Positions 44,336 through 56,188 of a stretch of 64,000 nt of DNA are shown here, piece by piece (position 1 is the stretch's first letter; the number at the start of each line of letters is the position of its first letter). The translations under genes were made by a program, and so were the position numbers. The notes beneath the pieces are model-generated. The model saw only the letters and a list, made by a program, of their open reading frames with translations, did no database searches and was not told the origin of the DNA. Source of the stretch: Sistotremastrum niveocremeum HHB9708 (lineage: Eukaryota; Basidiomycota; Agaricomycetes; Sistotremastrales; Sistotremastraceae); assembly GCA_001630475.1 (NCBI GenBank), contig KV419397.1:128393-192392 (forward strand). The letters are read 5' to 3'.

Positions 44336-45683
44336 GGTCTTGTAGTGTATTGGTCGATTGAATGACCACTATGAGAAAATCTTCGATATTCTTGGATTTA
44401 TTCTTGAAACAGGACCTAAAATTCCATATAGACCGTTGGAAGAACGTCGCGAGTACGGCGATTTGACACACTATCCGGGTACTACCCCAGATAATAGCAT
44501 AAATCCGGGGCGATGCGACGTGCATGAGAAAACGGGTGAAAGATCTTGCAGTCAATCTTAGATATAGCAGAACCGGACGGGTAGCTAGCTTCTGTTGCAA
44601 GCTTCGGACAACACGAGGCAGAGAATTGAGCAGAATAAACAAGGCAAGGCACGCTGAACAATAAATAGATGAGAACATCGTCATCGGAGGAACAGAGCCA
44701 AGGGAAACAGATTCTGTTCCGGAGATGGTTTCGGCGGGAAGGGCTCCATCGATGCGGGAAAGTGGTATAGATTCCAGATGACGACCCGGATCACCTGAAC
44801 CATGTACTCATTATCGATGTGTGTGGCGTCTAGGGTGCAAGGGTGCTCTGCGGTTGAATTCGGAAATCATGGCGTGATGCATTACAGAACACTGACCGAG
44901 CATTCCCTTTCTGTTAGCCAACATCGTGATCGTCCAGTCAATGGAGAGGGGTCGCACTAGACAAGCGAGCGGAATTTTTGTCGTGTGAGCCTGGAGAAAA
45001 ATACGCGGCCAAGCCGTCGACCAAGGGGTGTTTCGAAGGCCGCGAAATGGAAACTGGTGCCCGAAAAGGGCCGTTCGGAATACAAAACCACTAGAAGCAG
45101 GATCAAATGCGTAGGATAGGGCTTGCATAGTGGGAATCGGCGCAGAACATCTTGTCGGCGTGAGCTGTTCTGATGGCTTTCCGCTGTTGCCAGGCGAGCA
45201 GTGACGAGAAGGCGAGTCTCCGGACGTGGTAAAGTTGCCTTTGACTGCAGGGTTCATCAGCATAAGAAAACATGGATATACATGGATAATTGCCTGATGT
45301 CGATTAGGACGACCCTGGTAGAGCCGCAACTCTCCGACGGCAAGCTAATGTGAGCTGCTACCCTGTGCTCTGCAAAAAAAGCAACAAGACAACTTTGGTC
45401 GGCTGTCGGCATCGTTCAGCAAGCACTGGAACATTCTGAATGCAAAAGCGGTTATCAGAGCAGAAAAGGGCGGAAAATCCTGGGAAAATGGACGAGAAGG
45501 CAGCTTCGCCAGATTTGCATCTTTGTTCCTTTCGCCATCGTCTCGGTTCAAAAGGCCCACTCTCCACTCTCCCTTAATTAGGTCGTGCTCGTCCGACGGC
45601 CAGCGTCGCTCCTTCGTCCTCTCTCTCATCTCCTCGCCTTCGGCGTCGTCTCCTCGTCGTCCATCCTGTCTCGCTTCGACCAA
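44336..45683. other. Divergent intergenic region
   Basis: About 1.35 kb between the RRG7-like gene (minus) and G-alpha copy 2 (plus). It includes one questionable minus-strand ORF, listed separately. Both promoters must lie here. Confidence 0.45.
44811..45263 (-). CDS. Questionable ORF, unknown
   Basis: A frame with ATG at 45263 encodes about 150 residues (MLMNPAVKGNFTTSGDSPS onward) with a natural-looking amino acid mix and no introns. I recognise no family, and the C-terminus (HPRRHTHR) looks random. It may be chance in a 1.35 kb promoter region. Confidence 0.25.
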   Translation of the reverse strand: MLMNPAVKGNFTTSGDSPSRHCSPGNSGKPSEQLTPTRCSAPIPTMQALSYAFDPASSGFVFRTALFGHQFPFRGLRNTPWSTAWPRIFLQAHTTKIPLACLVRPLSIDWTITMLANRKGMLGQCSVMHHAMISEFNRRAPLHPRRHTHR

Positions 45684-47731
45684 ATGCCCACTCGGACAAG
45701 AGCCCGCAATGACAGCGATCCATTCGAGGAAGCTCTTCGACCGCCCAGCGACGAGACCCCAGAACAAGAGCTCATCAGGAAGAGGAAGGAGACAGAGGCA
45801 AGGAGGGTGAACGATGCGATCCAAGAGGAGATCGATAGGACCGCAGCCTCGGAGAAGAAATTAACGACAATTAAACTTCTCGTCCTGGGTTCGTACTATC
45901 CCCCCTTGCATGCATCGTAAACCACTCATTAGCAACCATCTCCTTTGCAGGCCAGAGCGAATCAGGTGCGCATCCATCCATGTTCGATATGCATATATAT
46001 GCTAATCATTAGCACCATCCAGGCAAATCTACCCTCGTCAAAAACTTCCGCCTCAAATATTCCTCTCGAGTCAGTTCTCAAACCCGAACGTCTTTGGGAC
46101 GATAGTCCTTCATGTTATTGACTCTGTCATTCCTCAGGAATTTCGACAAGAGAATATAACATGGCGCTCCGTCATCCAACTCAACGTCGTACACTCAATC
46201 CTCCAGATTCTCGACGCTCTCTCCACACTCACTGATCGCCCGTCCACCTCCTACTCACCTATATCACCTCCGTCCCCCTCGTCATCTTTTTCGACGACCG
46301 ATACCCTTCCCCACTCGCGCTCAAATAGCAACGTCCAGCTGACGAACGAACAACGGGCTTTGAAACTGCGTCTAAGCCCCCTGATCCAAGTCGACCGTCT
46401 ATTACGAGATCGCATAGGCACGGAAGAGGATCAGGAATTAGGCGGCAAGTTCAGCGAGTTCGTCGTCAGAGCCGGGTCAGCTTGGAAAAGCGCCATCCAT
46501 CGACAACCAGGACGTCAGATTGGCGACGAGAATGGATCCGTGGACCAGATCTCCCATTTGATGTCAATGTGCAAGAATGATATGATCCAACTTTGGAACG
46601 ATCAAGTCATTCGGGGGTTGCGTGTTGTTAGAAAATTACGCCTTGAAGAGCGTTCTGGATTGTGAGCACGTTCAGATTGACGATGAAAAGCTAGGTACTC
46701 ACGTTGAATAGTTTCTTAGACTCGCTGGACCGAGTTTGCTCAGTGGGCTATGTCCCTACCGACGGTATGTGTGCCATTCCATATCCCACCACTCAGCGAC
46801 GCCTTCCAATTCTCATTATTTTTGCGCAGACGATGTGATAAAAGCAAGATTGCGAACATTAGGCGTGAACGAGACACGATTCAACGTGGTGTATGCACCC
46901 GGTTTGACGACTCAGTGGAGAGTATACGACGTGGGCGGAATCAAGAGTCAGGTTAGCTTTTTCCTCTAAAATTTCACATTCAGTCCCGCTAATCCCGGTT
47001 CGAATACCACTAACAGCGAGGTACGTCGTTCGTCTGAACAATTCATCACTTTGGCTGATTACTCACAGTGTACTGGGCTTCATTCTTTGACGACGTCGAC
47101 TGTATCGCTTTTATCGTCTCCATCGGCGCCTTCAATCAATATTTGGAAGAAGACCCCGAAGTCAATAGACTTGTCAGCGATTATCCTCTGTCTCTCGTCC
47201 CACTGCTAATATTTTACTCGCAGGCTGACTCTTTCGACATCTGGCATAAGATCGTAAACGCAAAGCTCCTCGCGAAAGTCCATTTACTCGTCTTTCTCAA
47301 CAAATACGATCTTCTCGAGCGCAAACTTGCTAGTGGTATACGTTTCAACAAGTATATAACGAGCTACGAGGGTCGATCAAATGATGCCACGTCTTGTACT
47401 GCATGTGCGTGCCACCCTTGTCTTCAATTCTTGCTCTCAGGCTTATGCTTGCTACTTCATAGACATCAAAACTAAACTACATAATCAATTAAGCGAATCA
47501 AAGCACGAAGTACAATCGTTCATCTGCCACGTTACATCTCTAACTGTAAGATATATGCTTCATGGTCCAATACCGTCTGATCATTCTTCTATAGAATACG
47601 ACTTCAAGTGGCCACATCTTGGCTGCAGGCGAGTCCCTCGTCTAAACATCCATTTACTCAACTGACAGTCTGACCCAGTGACCGAGCTACTTGTAACAAA
47701 GGCCCTCTCGCATACTCAACTCATCAACTGA
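45684..47731 (+). CDS. Atypical G-protein alpha subunit (copy 2)
   Basis: Twelve exons sum to 1425 bases, 474 residues, exactly as in copy 1: 45684-45888, 45951-45965, 46023-46069, 46138-46661, 46712-46764, 46830-46951, 47017-47020 (4 bases), 47069-47172, 47224-47404, 47463-47545, 47595-47628, 47679-47731. G motifs: P-loop GQSESGKST (partly on a 15-base exon), switch I RLRTLGVNE, G3 DVGGIKSQ, G4 NKYD, and G5 region TSLTN. The catalytic Gln of switch II is Ile, and the Asp after the TCA-type loop is Asn. The last intron has a GC-AG border (47629-47678); without it the C-terminus ends early, with it the protein ends TKALSHTQLIN, alignable with copy 1. There is no MGxxxS myristoylation site. Only the 966/970 and 1074 coding-base boundaries coincide with copy 1, so the duplication is old. 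Confidence 0.88.
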
Positions 47732-48962
47732 TTCCCGATTTTCTGCCGCCCAGACTTACAAAGCTCTTCAACGGAGCAAACTCTTATAACTTATTCGTCC
47801 AAGACTTTCTATCTTATTTCCGCCATGACATTCTTCTCGACTCTTCTCATTTCGCACTTCGCATTCTGTCTGTGAATACTTTACAAGCACTGTCGATCTG
47901 TCAATTTTTTCAATATTCCTGTTGTTGTAAACCTAAGCTAAGGAAATGCAAACATCTTAATGCCGGATTCGTTCGTTCGGTCACGAGAACCTGATACAGT
48001 GGCCCCACTGACCTCATTCTTGGCCTTGGTCGTGGAAGGACTGGTTCTCCGCCGAACACGAAGAAGGGTTGATCAACATAACACATGCGACTCCACCTGC
48101 CCTGAAATGTTCCTCTGTCTTCCACGCTCGAACCGTGTTCGGCTTGGTGGGCGTCATATGCAAGGTGCACCCTCACTCAATACTCAGTTCCCGGAGCCCC
48201 GTTCCTGAATTCGGACCCGACACGCATCCTATTCGAGTCTCGCGTTTCACCGTGCTCGGCAACTAGTAGCAGTTACCAGACAGCAGGGCGTCAGAATCAT
48301 AGAATTACAGATACAGATTCTGGCATTCGACGCTGATGAAGATCCCAGATTTCAATTAATCTGTGCTTGTCTTGCGCCGCGCGATCCGGGATCTTCTCCC
48401 AAGTTCTATCTGAGTCAGTTAGCCGCTAGACTGTCAGGCTGTCACCGACACATCGTGGCTGCGTTTGGCGTATGGTTCTTCCACTAGCGCTTCCTCAGAT
48501 ACATGAGATTCGCATGAAAACGAGATCGTGGAGACGAGATTGTGAGTGTGAGAGATCTTGAATCTTGGCTCAGTTGGCTGGCTTCTTGAGCGTCCGTTGT
48601 TTTAGTCGATTCAATTGATCATTGGCTTGGGTGAGAAGATGCTGTCATCCTTATGGATGTTCCTGAGGTACCTGATCAGGTGGCGCGGCGTTTGCCAGCT
48701 ACAATTTTCTGCCACGCGGTTCTGGGACGCTTGTTTCAATGTTTGTGTTGGGCGCTGGCTCGTCCATTTTTATCGACCTGGGGGCAACCAATATAATAAA
48801 TTGGGGTTGCTTCCCTTTGTTATATATATTCAGACTACGAGCAAGACATAGCACATCGTGGCGCAGATCTTTCCCCTGTCATTGGTTTGGCCAGTATCCG
48901 CCTCCGACTACTGATCCTTCCCGAGCATCTGCATGGCCTGAATATACTACAAACTGACGAAG
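47732..48962. other. Intergenic between convergent genes
   Basis: About 1.2 kb holding the 3' ends of G-alpha copy 2 and the DUF6534 gene. Only short frames; nothing recognised. Confidence 0.5.
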
Positions 48963-50869
48963 TTAGACAAAGTTATGGTTCGACTGACGCGGAGCCCCCA
49001 GCATCGATTGCTCGTGGGTCAGAGAAGGCACAACGAACACGTCGTGCCTGGCATCGGTTGCTTCGGATTGGGCGATATCATGCTGCACATTTTGAAGGAG
49101 TATACCTTTCGTATGGGGCGGTGGAGCTGTTGCTTTATTTTCTTTGAGATCCGACAATCGCTCCCGGAATTCAGATCGTGAGTTCAATCTGTTTGTTTCA
49201 TGAGGTCAAGTGCAGGTTGCTACGCGCTGAGATCTGAGAGCTTACGAAGTCAGAACCGCGTTGGCATACACTTGGATAAATTCAGTGCTGTCATAGATGA
49301 GAAATCAGAAGACGATAACGTACGAAGCGGTGTCACTTCGAATGGGCCGAAGAAAGCAATCGTGCTCGGCATCACTTTGAACTACAACAGGAATAATCGG
49401 TTTTATGTCAGGATGCGTGGCAAGAACGTCACTTACCATGACGAGGACGATAATATCTCCCACCCTACACCGGCGTCAAATACTCAAGCCTAAGATAAAC
49501 AGATGGTAACCTTACACTGTCAAAAAACCATTCCCGACGGTGTATCGTATGAGAGTTGTTATGATGCTGTCGGTCCTAATTTCGTTGTTGAGCACTTTAG
49601 CAGGTGCTGTGGTGACGCTTGAATATCCACTCACCTTTTGTACCCGGTGCGAGATCGACTTAGATAGATACAGATGGTCCCACTGATGAGGACATCGCTT
49701 ATTATAGTAAGTGTTGAGGTGGAGAGAAACATGTGCTGTTAATTTATTGATCTTCGGTTTCGTCCTCGAGAGAAAATTTCGGCCTACTTTAAAGGATGGC
49801 TTGGTGACCAACTCTTCCCAAGTAGATAGCCGGAGGCTATAGCGGGGCGATACTAATAAGGCGAATGGAGAGTCCTTTGCTGGAAATTATCTTACGATTC
49901 TATGATCATTCCTTGAGAATAACAAATCAATATTAAACCACCAAGAGATAATGCAAACATACTAAGCACAATTCCTAGATGAGAGCACAGATCAGCAATA
50001 AGCTCTACGTTGCTGTTCACCGAGAACCGGCTAACCAGTGCGTGAAATCTCTAAAGCGATCTATTATACAATAATTTCTATTAGCTAGTTTCAACAGCAA
50101 ATAGTTGCCAGCGCACTGACAATACATAAAGGAACACCCCACTTCTTTCCGCTCACTATGAACGTCAGCCAGGATTCAGTAATGGAGTGCATAAATTAGT
50201 CTTACATTTCCAAATCCTGGCCGCGGCAAAGAGATGACACAACATTTCCGCGAGTGACTGCAGACAGTCAGATTGGCCGGCTTGAAAGATGCCCTGTTCC
50301 ATACCTTCACAAACGGCGTGATCTTTTGTTGGTAAATTCGGTTAAGTAACTCAGGTCTTCACGGAGCATGTTCAACTCACGACTGCGGACCTGGGATCAA
50401 ATATAAGATCCACGTCAAAGGGACAAAGACTTGTTTCACTCACCAAATCGGAATAAATAGGAAGCCGGGCTTGTTCCAAATGGCGATGAAATAATGATAA
50501 CTGAAATGAAGGCAAAAAGCAAGATGGATAGAATCGATGATCCTGTCAATGAGGGAAAGTTATTGTCATTAATCCCCGTACATCCCCATCAACGACGCAC
50601 ATAATAGCGACCACCTGTTATAAAATGTTTGGTGAATTGCAACAAAGTTCGAATGTTGAATCACTAACCAAAGATTTGAGGTACCACCCGTCTGTCGGGA
50701 ATCTACGGAAATACTCCAAGCCCTGAAAGGAAGTGAAGCCATAAAGCCTAGAGAAATCTGATTAATCTAGAAGTCGCGTCAAGCAGGTTCTCACGTACAG
50801 TGAGCAGACGAGACTTCCGATGAACGGAACCTCGAATCTGTAGAGAAGGAGCAAAGGAGCCGCAGACAT
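48963..50869 (-). CDS. DUF6534-type multi-pass membrane protein
   Basis: About a dozen short exons; in-phase joins can be followed for most of the gene. It starts MSAAPLLLLYRFEVPFIGSL, continues LLYGFTSFQGLEYFRRFPTD and WYLKSLVVAIM, then DSIHLAFCLHFSYHYFIAIW. A helix reads SLAEMLCHLFAAARIWKLSG, then ISDVLISGTICIYLSRSRTG. The family signature RTDSIITTLIRYTVGNGF and YANAVLTSLNSR near the end are typical of DUF6534, seven-helix proteins expanded in Agaricomycetes with no known function. The polar tail (from EFRERLSDLKENKA) is cytosolic by analogy. Exon borders between 49810 and 50080 are not resolved, so a defect there cannot be excluded. Introns are about 47-60 bases. Confidence 0.65.
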
Positions 50870-51530
50870 CACGGGAACAATAACGAGGAGAGAGAGGTGG
50901 CGCTCCAAGAGCATGATTTTTCGTGGGATAGCCCAAGATATAGAGAATCCGCGATGCGTTGACGGGATCAGCACACCGTGATGTGCGGTGAGACTACCAG
51001 AAGGTTTAGATAGTGCCTTGTTCCGTCAGATTAGTTTGCCGTGAGGAAGTGAGACTTGCATCGCCCAAGCCAAGAGCTTTGATGGGGAAGTCTCCCGAGT
51101 TGAGAGTTCCGAATCTGGGACCCCAACGTGAAAAAAGTGATGATAAAGTATTTCCACATCGGTTGGAAGACCGAGATATTTGTCATAGAATGACTACGAG
51201 GGAAATAATCATGCCACCAGTTAATATCTTAAGCAATCCAAGGTGCGAAGATGTCCATCAAGGTCAACGGCTTCAAAGACACCGATCACCGGCGTGCCAG
51301 TGACCTCACATTGGTGATCTTGGCTGTGCACATCAAGGGGTTCATTCCTTGATTGAACGAGGAGGCTGATGTTCTGCGAGTCAATTTCAAGAGTCGCACG
51401 ACTGGAAAATGGAAAAGGGCAACGATAAAAACCAGAAAGTCGACATCAACAAGAACGAAGAGCTTCGGCGAACTCCGTCGATGGTCAAGAAGGTGCTGAC
51501 TAAGCAGGCTCACCCTCCTCAACGCTCGTC
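50870..51530. other. Divergent intergenic region
   Basis: About 660 bases with the promoters of the DUF6534 (minus) and DUF1770 (plus) genes. Nothing else seen. Confidence 0.5.
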
Positions 51531-52153
51531 ATGACGAGCCTCGACCCAACACATCTTACATTCGGCCGTCAAAAGGACTCACGAGCCCAAGCCGTCTATC
51601 GAACGTCGGACACACACACCCAACATGGAAAATTACGCCTGCCTCCCATCCCAGATCTCCGCTTCGAACAAGCTTACCTCAAAAGCCTTGCTCCTTACAT
51701 CCACAGTCAGAAGGCCGGCGAGTCATCATCTGTCCCACAAACACAGCTTGCATCAGTAGAGAAGGGAAAGAGTACTAGAGAGCAAGAGGTTGAGAAGGTT
51801 GATTTGGTGTCAAGGGTCGATGTGCCGGCGGAATATAGCATCGAATGGGATAGAGTGGCCTACATCACTCTTCGAGATCAAGTGATCAGTCCTCTACTTC
51901 AAGGATTTGCTTTGTAAGTCCATCCCTGTTGTTTGACAAAAGACTGACACCGGTGTTTTCTCGAAGTGGTGTGATAGGCTACTATATCAGACCCCTTGCT
52001 CGGTCGGTATTCTGGCAATTCCAGAGCTGGTCAGGTCGAATATGGAAGCCTACGAAAGTCAAACAAGAAGGCGGAGATTTGACGAACTGGCTTAGATCAT
52101 GGGCGAGAGGGTTCATGGGCGGGGTCGAGACTAATCTCGCGCTGGCGAAGTAG
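51531..52153 (+). CDS. DUF1770 / Atg43-like protein
   Basis: Two exons (51531-51913, 51967-52153; 53-base intron, phase 2) give 189 residues. The conserved part is LPPIPDLRFEQAYLKSLAPY, then WDRVAYITLRDQVISPLLQG and, across the intron, FAFGVIGYYIRPLARSVFWQ. This matches the fungal DUF1770 family, to which, as I recall, the fission yeast mitophagy receptor Atg43 belongs. The segment GFAFGVIGYYI is a likely membrane helix near the C-terminus, consistent with a tail in the outer mitochondrial membrane. No clear Atg8-interacting motif was identified by eye. Family call good, mitophagy role inferred. Confidence 0.75.
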
Positions 52154-52363
52154 ATTTACGCATTCATCAGGAGATTCGCTTCGATTTCAAGGGTTCGGAA
52201 AGGGGAAGCTCATCTTCCAAGATCTGGCCACGGTGTCTGCATAATAATATCCAGTCGCCTTTCTCTCGTTTGTATTAAATTTATTCGTATTGTCAGATGA
52301 CGCATCGCCTGTTGTTCGATGACCAAGTTTTTGAGTGGACAACTGACTTCCAATTTAACAGTT

Positions 52364-53308
52364 TTACAGTGCCGAAAGAACTTCATTCCATTCGTTGACG
52401 AACATGTACCTCGAAAACAAAACATAAAGATATCTGAACCAGACAAGTTGAGATCGGTGTTGAGCCATAGCCTTCAATGACGTGAGATACCGTGTTACGG
52501 TAGTAGTCGTGGAATAGGACGACAGGATGATTGGTGGGAAGAGGCCGCCGGTAACAATGGACATGGGTCCAGTAAATTTGGCGAGACGAGACATGGAGCG
52601 TAGGCTGTACAGGGAGGGCCGTTTGTCCATCGTCATATTCCTGAGAAGATGAGAAGCACCAGCGGGGAGAGATGCGTGATTAGGATGTCCCGATACTCCA
52701 TAAGAGTCAAAGGTGAGTATCTGTCAGTCCATTAGGAAGCTAGTGTAGAATGGGCGGTCGCGCGTACGGCATTAATGTTGTAGCTCAGAACGGGCTGCAA
52801 CAACACCGACGCTATGATTTCCGGGTGCCAAGCGAGCGAGATATTATCTTGGAGCTGGCTGAGATAGCATCAGCTGGGCATCGCCATAATTCAATGCTGA
52901 GGATGCCTCACGGATGATCGAGTACGATGCCATTCGCAGCCCCAATCCCTAAAACATCCAGACTGTGGCTCAATTCATTTCTCCTTATCTCTCCGAGACC
53001 ATCTGCGTTTCCTGTAGGTTATGAGCTCGGCAAAATGCACCGTTGAGTTACTTCAACACACCAGTTGACAAGCAGAGGGAAATGACCGTGATATTTCGAG
53101 CTAACAGCTCAAATATTGTTGGGGAGAAGAACATGACTTCATCGTCGGGATGAGCTGTGAGAAGCAATACACGCAGAGGTAGCGTAGACTTGAAAGGTAC
53201 ATTGCCTAGGCCACCAGTTGCGGGACCAAAGCAAGCAGAGAGAACGACGGACAACAGTAAGGCGACCAGAACGCCGGCTTTACATAGCAGGGTGACGAGA
53301 TTGGCCAT
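52364..53308 (-). CDS. GPI12: GPI12 / PIG-L N-acetylglucosaminyl-PI de-N-acetylase
   Basis: Exons joined on the minus strand from ATG 53308 to the stop at 52364. An N-terminal membrane anchor (VTLLCKAGVLVALLLSVVLS) precedes the zinc-site motif TAHPDDEVMFFSPTI. After the first intron comes GNADGLGEIRRNEL, then LQDNISLAWHPEIIASVL, and the second conserved metal block TFDSYGVSGHPNHASL. The C-terminal third (SLYSLRSMSRLAKFTGP) ends VNEWNEVLSAL. PIG-L removes the acetyl group from GlcNAc-PI on the cytosolic face of the ER, the second step of GPI anchor synthesis. The last exon is 52636-52364 or slightly longer. It is divergent from the next gene, with only 171 bases between the two ATGs. Confidence 0.92.
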
Positions 53309-53479
53309 GCACGGTCACTAGCACATTCAGCGCTCTCAGCAGTATCGACTTCAGCTTCGTGGATATTGTACCAATATTTCTGGTGGCGGCGTAGAGCAAG
53401 AGCAGCCCGGAAATTGGACTCCGAGGAAACCAACCCTTTTGGTCGCTAGCTCCTGCATCATGGCGTCACTAAACTTACC

Positions 53480-55163
53480 ATGTCTCCATCTCAAGTATCT
53501 GAGCTAGGACCTGTCGACCCTTCCTCTTTGCCTGGCGAACACTGGGACGAGACAGAAAGCAAGGCGCCATGGATTGTCCGCAAACTAGCTGGTGTCTGTT
53601 CTTACGTCGCTCACTCTATTACTCGCAGCTGATCAGCAACATATGACGGTTCTAAACCATGTAGTCGCTCACGGGAAGAGTGGTCATGTCATCATACGAG
53701 TCTTTTCGTGCAGCAGGAACTTCCGTGCTCTGTCTATCTCCTGTTCGTCCCATCACTTTTCTCTTGAGATCAGAAAATAATGACTGAAGTGTCTTTGATA
53801 GTGGGGTGATTCGTCACCGTTACTTCTCCCATGCATACGATTTCGAGATCTAGTAATGCACGCTGTGATAGCAGGGACAGGTGGCATGGCTGCCGTAGCT
53901 GCTCCAGTGATGGGCCCCGTATCTGACGCTGTCGTCTCGTCTTTCGGTGACACTATCGTCGTCGAGATGGGCCTTCATGCAGGTTTTGATGTCGGGTCGA
54001 AGGTAGCTATCCCTCCCTTCTCATCTCGAGGACTCTCTAAATTCACGGATTTCTAGATTGCAGACGATCTCATCATCGAAAAGTCTATCAAAGCTGTCAT
54101 CCCCACGCACTCCTCACGACTGCACACGACCTCTGTGAAGACATTACTCGTTACTCTCAAATATAAGCATACTATGAGCGACGCATCTCTTGGCTTCTTC
54201 CGAAGCTCTTTACACAAAGATCCCTCTCTCTTTGCGACTGTGAAGGATTATCTGGCAGTAGAGAAAGGGTGGTTTTCTCCCTACCTATTCGCATCGAATA
54301 GGAGGCCGGTCATCCCTCGAACCATGCAACCAGATGTGATCTTCTGCCACGGACCTTTCCTTGCGGGTATGAATACCCTCCCTAACAATCACGAATAGCG
54401 CTGAATGTAGCTTACAGGCGACTATCAAGTGGGCGAGAAGCTACTTCAAGAAAGCGCTGCCATCGTTCATCTTTGTGAGGCGCCTCCCCAAGTAGAGCTC
54501 CCGCCCCCCGCAGCGGAGAAACCGAAAGATCCATATCCCAAGTATCGACCGATCTCCAATTTTATTGCTCGACATCGCACACCCGAGCCTCCATCTACGC
54601 CACCAGCCGAATCTGCATCAGAGGCGCCTACAATTCTTCCTTCACCTCCTGAGCGCAGAATGGTGATGCTGCTTTTAGGACTTAAGCCTCATCGAACTCT
54701 TTGGTCAACTTCTCATCGTCCAGACGAATCAGTAATCAATTATATGCTCCTAAACGGATGCCCAGCCGTGGTCCTTCCCGCAAAACAAGGATGTCCCCTC
54801 GTAGCATGGGACACTATCACTCTCGAACAACTACACAAGATTGGAAAATCTGAGGGCGGTGTCGATGGAACGAAATTCAAGGGCGTCGTAGACGTTCTCT
54901 TCGAATATCTTTCGCTTTGCGTTGATTGGTCGAGAATCATTGTTCCTCGGGACCTCGAGGATGATGTGAGGCAGGAAGGTGACTCGGAGAAAGTCGCGAG
55001 CAACAACGTTGAGGGGGAAAATGTTGAGCCCGGGTCGAAGCACGCGGTGCGCAGTGCTATCGAAGTCCTTGTTGCGGGCGCAGTGCGCAGTTGGGATAGC
55101 AAGGCTGTCAAGGAGGACGTTGATTTGGATAGAGCAGGAATCGCTATCTTCAGAATACCGTGA
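53480..55163 (+). CDS. Conserved-looking protein of unknown function
   Basis: Starts MSPSQVSELGPVDPSSLPGE, followed by several exons. A central part has a Gly/Ala-rich hydrophobic stretch (VIAGTGGMAAVAAPVMGPVS) and FRSSLHKDPSLFATVKDYLA. After an intron ending at 54418 a long exon reads AGDYQVGEKLLQESAAIVHL, a Pro-rich linker, then LLLGLKPHRTLWSTSHRPDE and VDVLFEYLSLCVDWSRIIVP. The large exon (54419-55163) and the join before it are well supported; the exon limits between 53575 and 53800 are not. The protein might be membrane-linked through the Gly/Ala stretch. I do not recognise a family and assign no function. Confidence 0.55.
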
Positions 55164-55312
55164 AACAACTATTGGTAGCTCAACATGTACTGATGTCGTA
55201 GCGTGTATATTGATTATAAGACAAGAACGTAACAGAAATGTGTCCCTTCATGACATTACAACTCTTTCAAAGCAGGCAGACAGGAGAGGGGAATAGAAAA
55301 AGAGTAACATAT

Positions 55313-55843
55313 TTAGTTGCCACCGGTAGCACCATAGTTGGGAGCATACCCAGGAGGTGCAACGGGGGCACCTCCTGATGAGTAGACAGGCTCGTACGTG
55401 CCGTTTCCAACGTCTAGAAAGCGAATGAATGAGAAACGATTTCTGAGGTGTCAAAGCCGCGACACGCACATTGGTATCCTCCACGGCCATACTTCTCTTC
55501 GGCATGAATCTTCTTGTAAATCAGCCAGAATGCATGCTGTTTAAATCGATGTCAGAGTCAGGATAGGATGAGCATGGGTGCCATGACGTACGATGTGACC
55601 AGGAATGTAGCCCAAACTGTTAGTTATTCGTGAGCACGTTTCGAATAGAAGTAAATGGTGCAGTAAGACTCACATCGTCAAGAGAATGTTGATAAGGAGA
55701 TCACAGCTGCATCCTGTGATGAAGGCAGCAGCGGCAGGGGGGAAGATGATGGCGACCTGAAAGCCGACATTGTAAGACACATTTCTTTGCAGAAAACGGG
55801 ATTCATTGACGATGATGAGAAGGATATCTGAAGACTTGACCAT
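55313..55843 (-). CDS. PMP3/SNA-like small membrane proteolipid
   Basis: Five exons joined from ATG 55843 give about 102 residues: MVKSSDILLII, VAIIFPPAAAAFITGCSCDL, LINILLTILGYIPGHIHAFW, then LIYKKIHAEEKYGRGGY and a Gly/Pro/Tyr tail (APPGYAPNYGATGGN). The PP...GC..DLLINILLT.LGYIPG..HAF.. core is the signature of the PMP3 family (UPF0057), plasma-membrane proteolipids with two helices that affect membrane potential and salt tolerance. The long tail after the second helix resembles yeast Sna proteins rather than the 55-residue Pmp3. Introns fall inside the helices and are about 50-57 bases. Confidence 0.85.
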
Positions 55844-56188
55844 GGTGATGGGATGCGAAGAGGAGGGGGTTACGGTTGTTTTGGCAGGAGGCAGGGACGA
55901 TGGCTGCGCTATAAGACTCCGCAGAGGGGTCTGACGTCAGCCCCTTTTCTGAGCGAAAATAATCGACGTCCCAATTTTTTGGAGCCTGGGCCCTGCGCTC
56001 AGCTATGAAGTCATCACAAATTAAAGCATGTTTTTATTACAAAGGGTAGGAGAACAACATGGAACAAGAGAACCGGCATGGGGAAGATAGCATAATGGAG
56101 AATGCATAGCGAATACTGAGCAATAAAGAGAAGATGTAGAAAACTGTACAGAAACCCCTTCACTCTGGAGATTTGTTGGTCATACTAC
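55844..56188. other. Intergenic
   Basis: About 345 bases between two minus-strand genes. A CT/purine-mixed promoter region for the PMP3-like gene; nothing else seen. Confidence 0.5.

Noticed and set aside
45345-45824. A 159-codon minus frame overlapping the first exon of G-alpha copy 2.
   Set aside because: Antisense to a confirmed coding exon; no motif.
46990-47016. A GGTTCGAATACC word like a tRNA box B inside an intron of G-alpha copy 2.
   Set aside because: There is no acceptor stem, D arm or anticodon arm around it; a tRNA cannot be folded.
54740-55168. A 142-codon minus frame.
   Set aside because: Antisense to the long last exon of the plus-strand gene at 53.5-55.2 kb.
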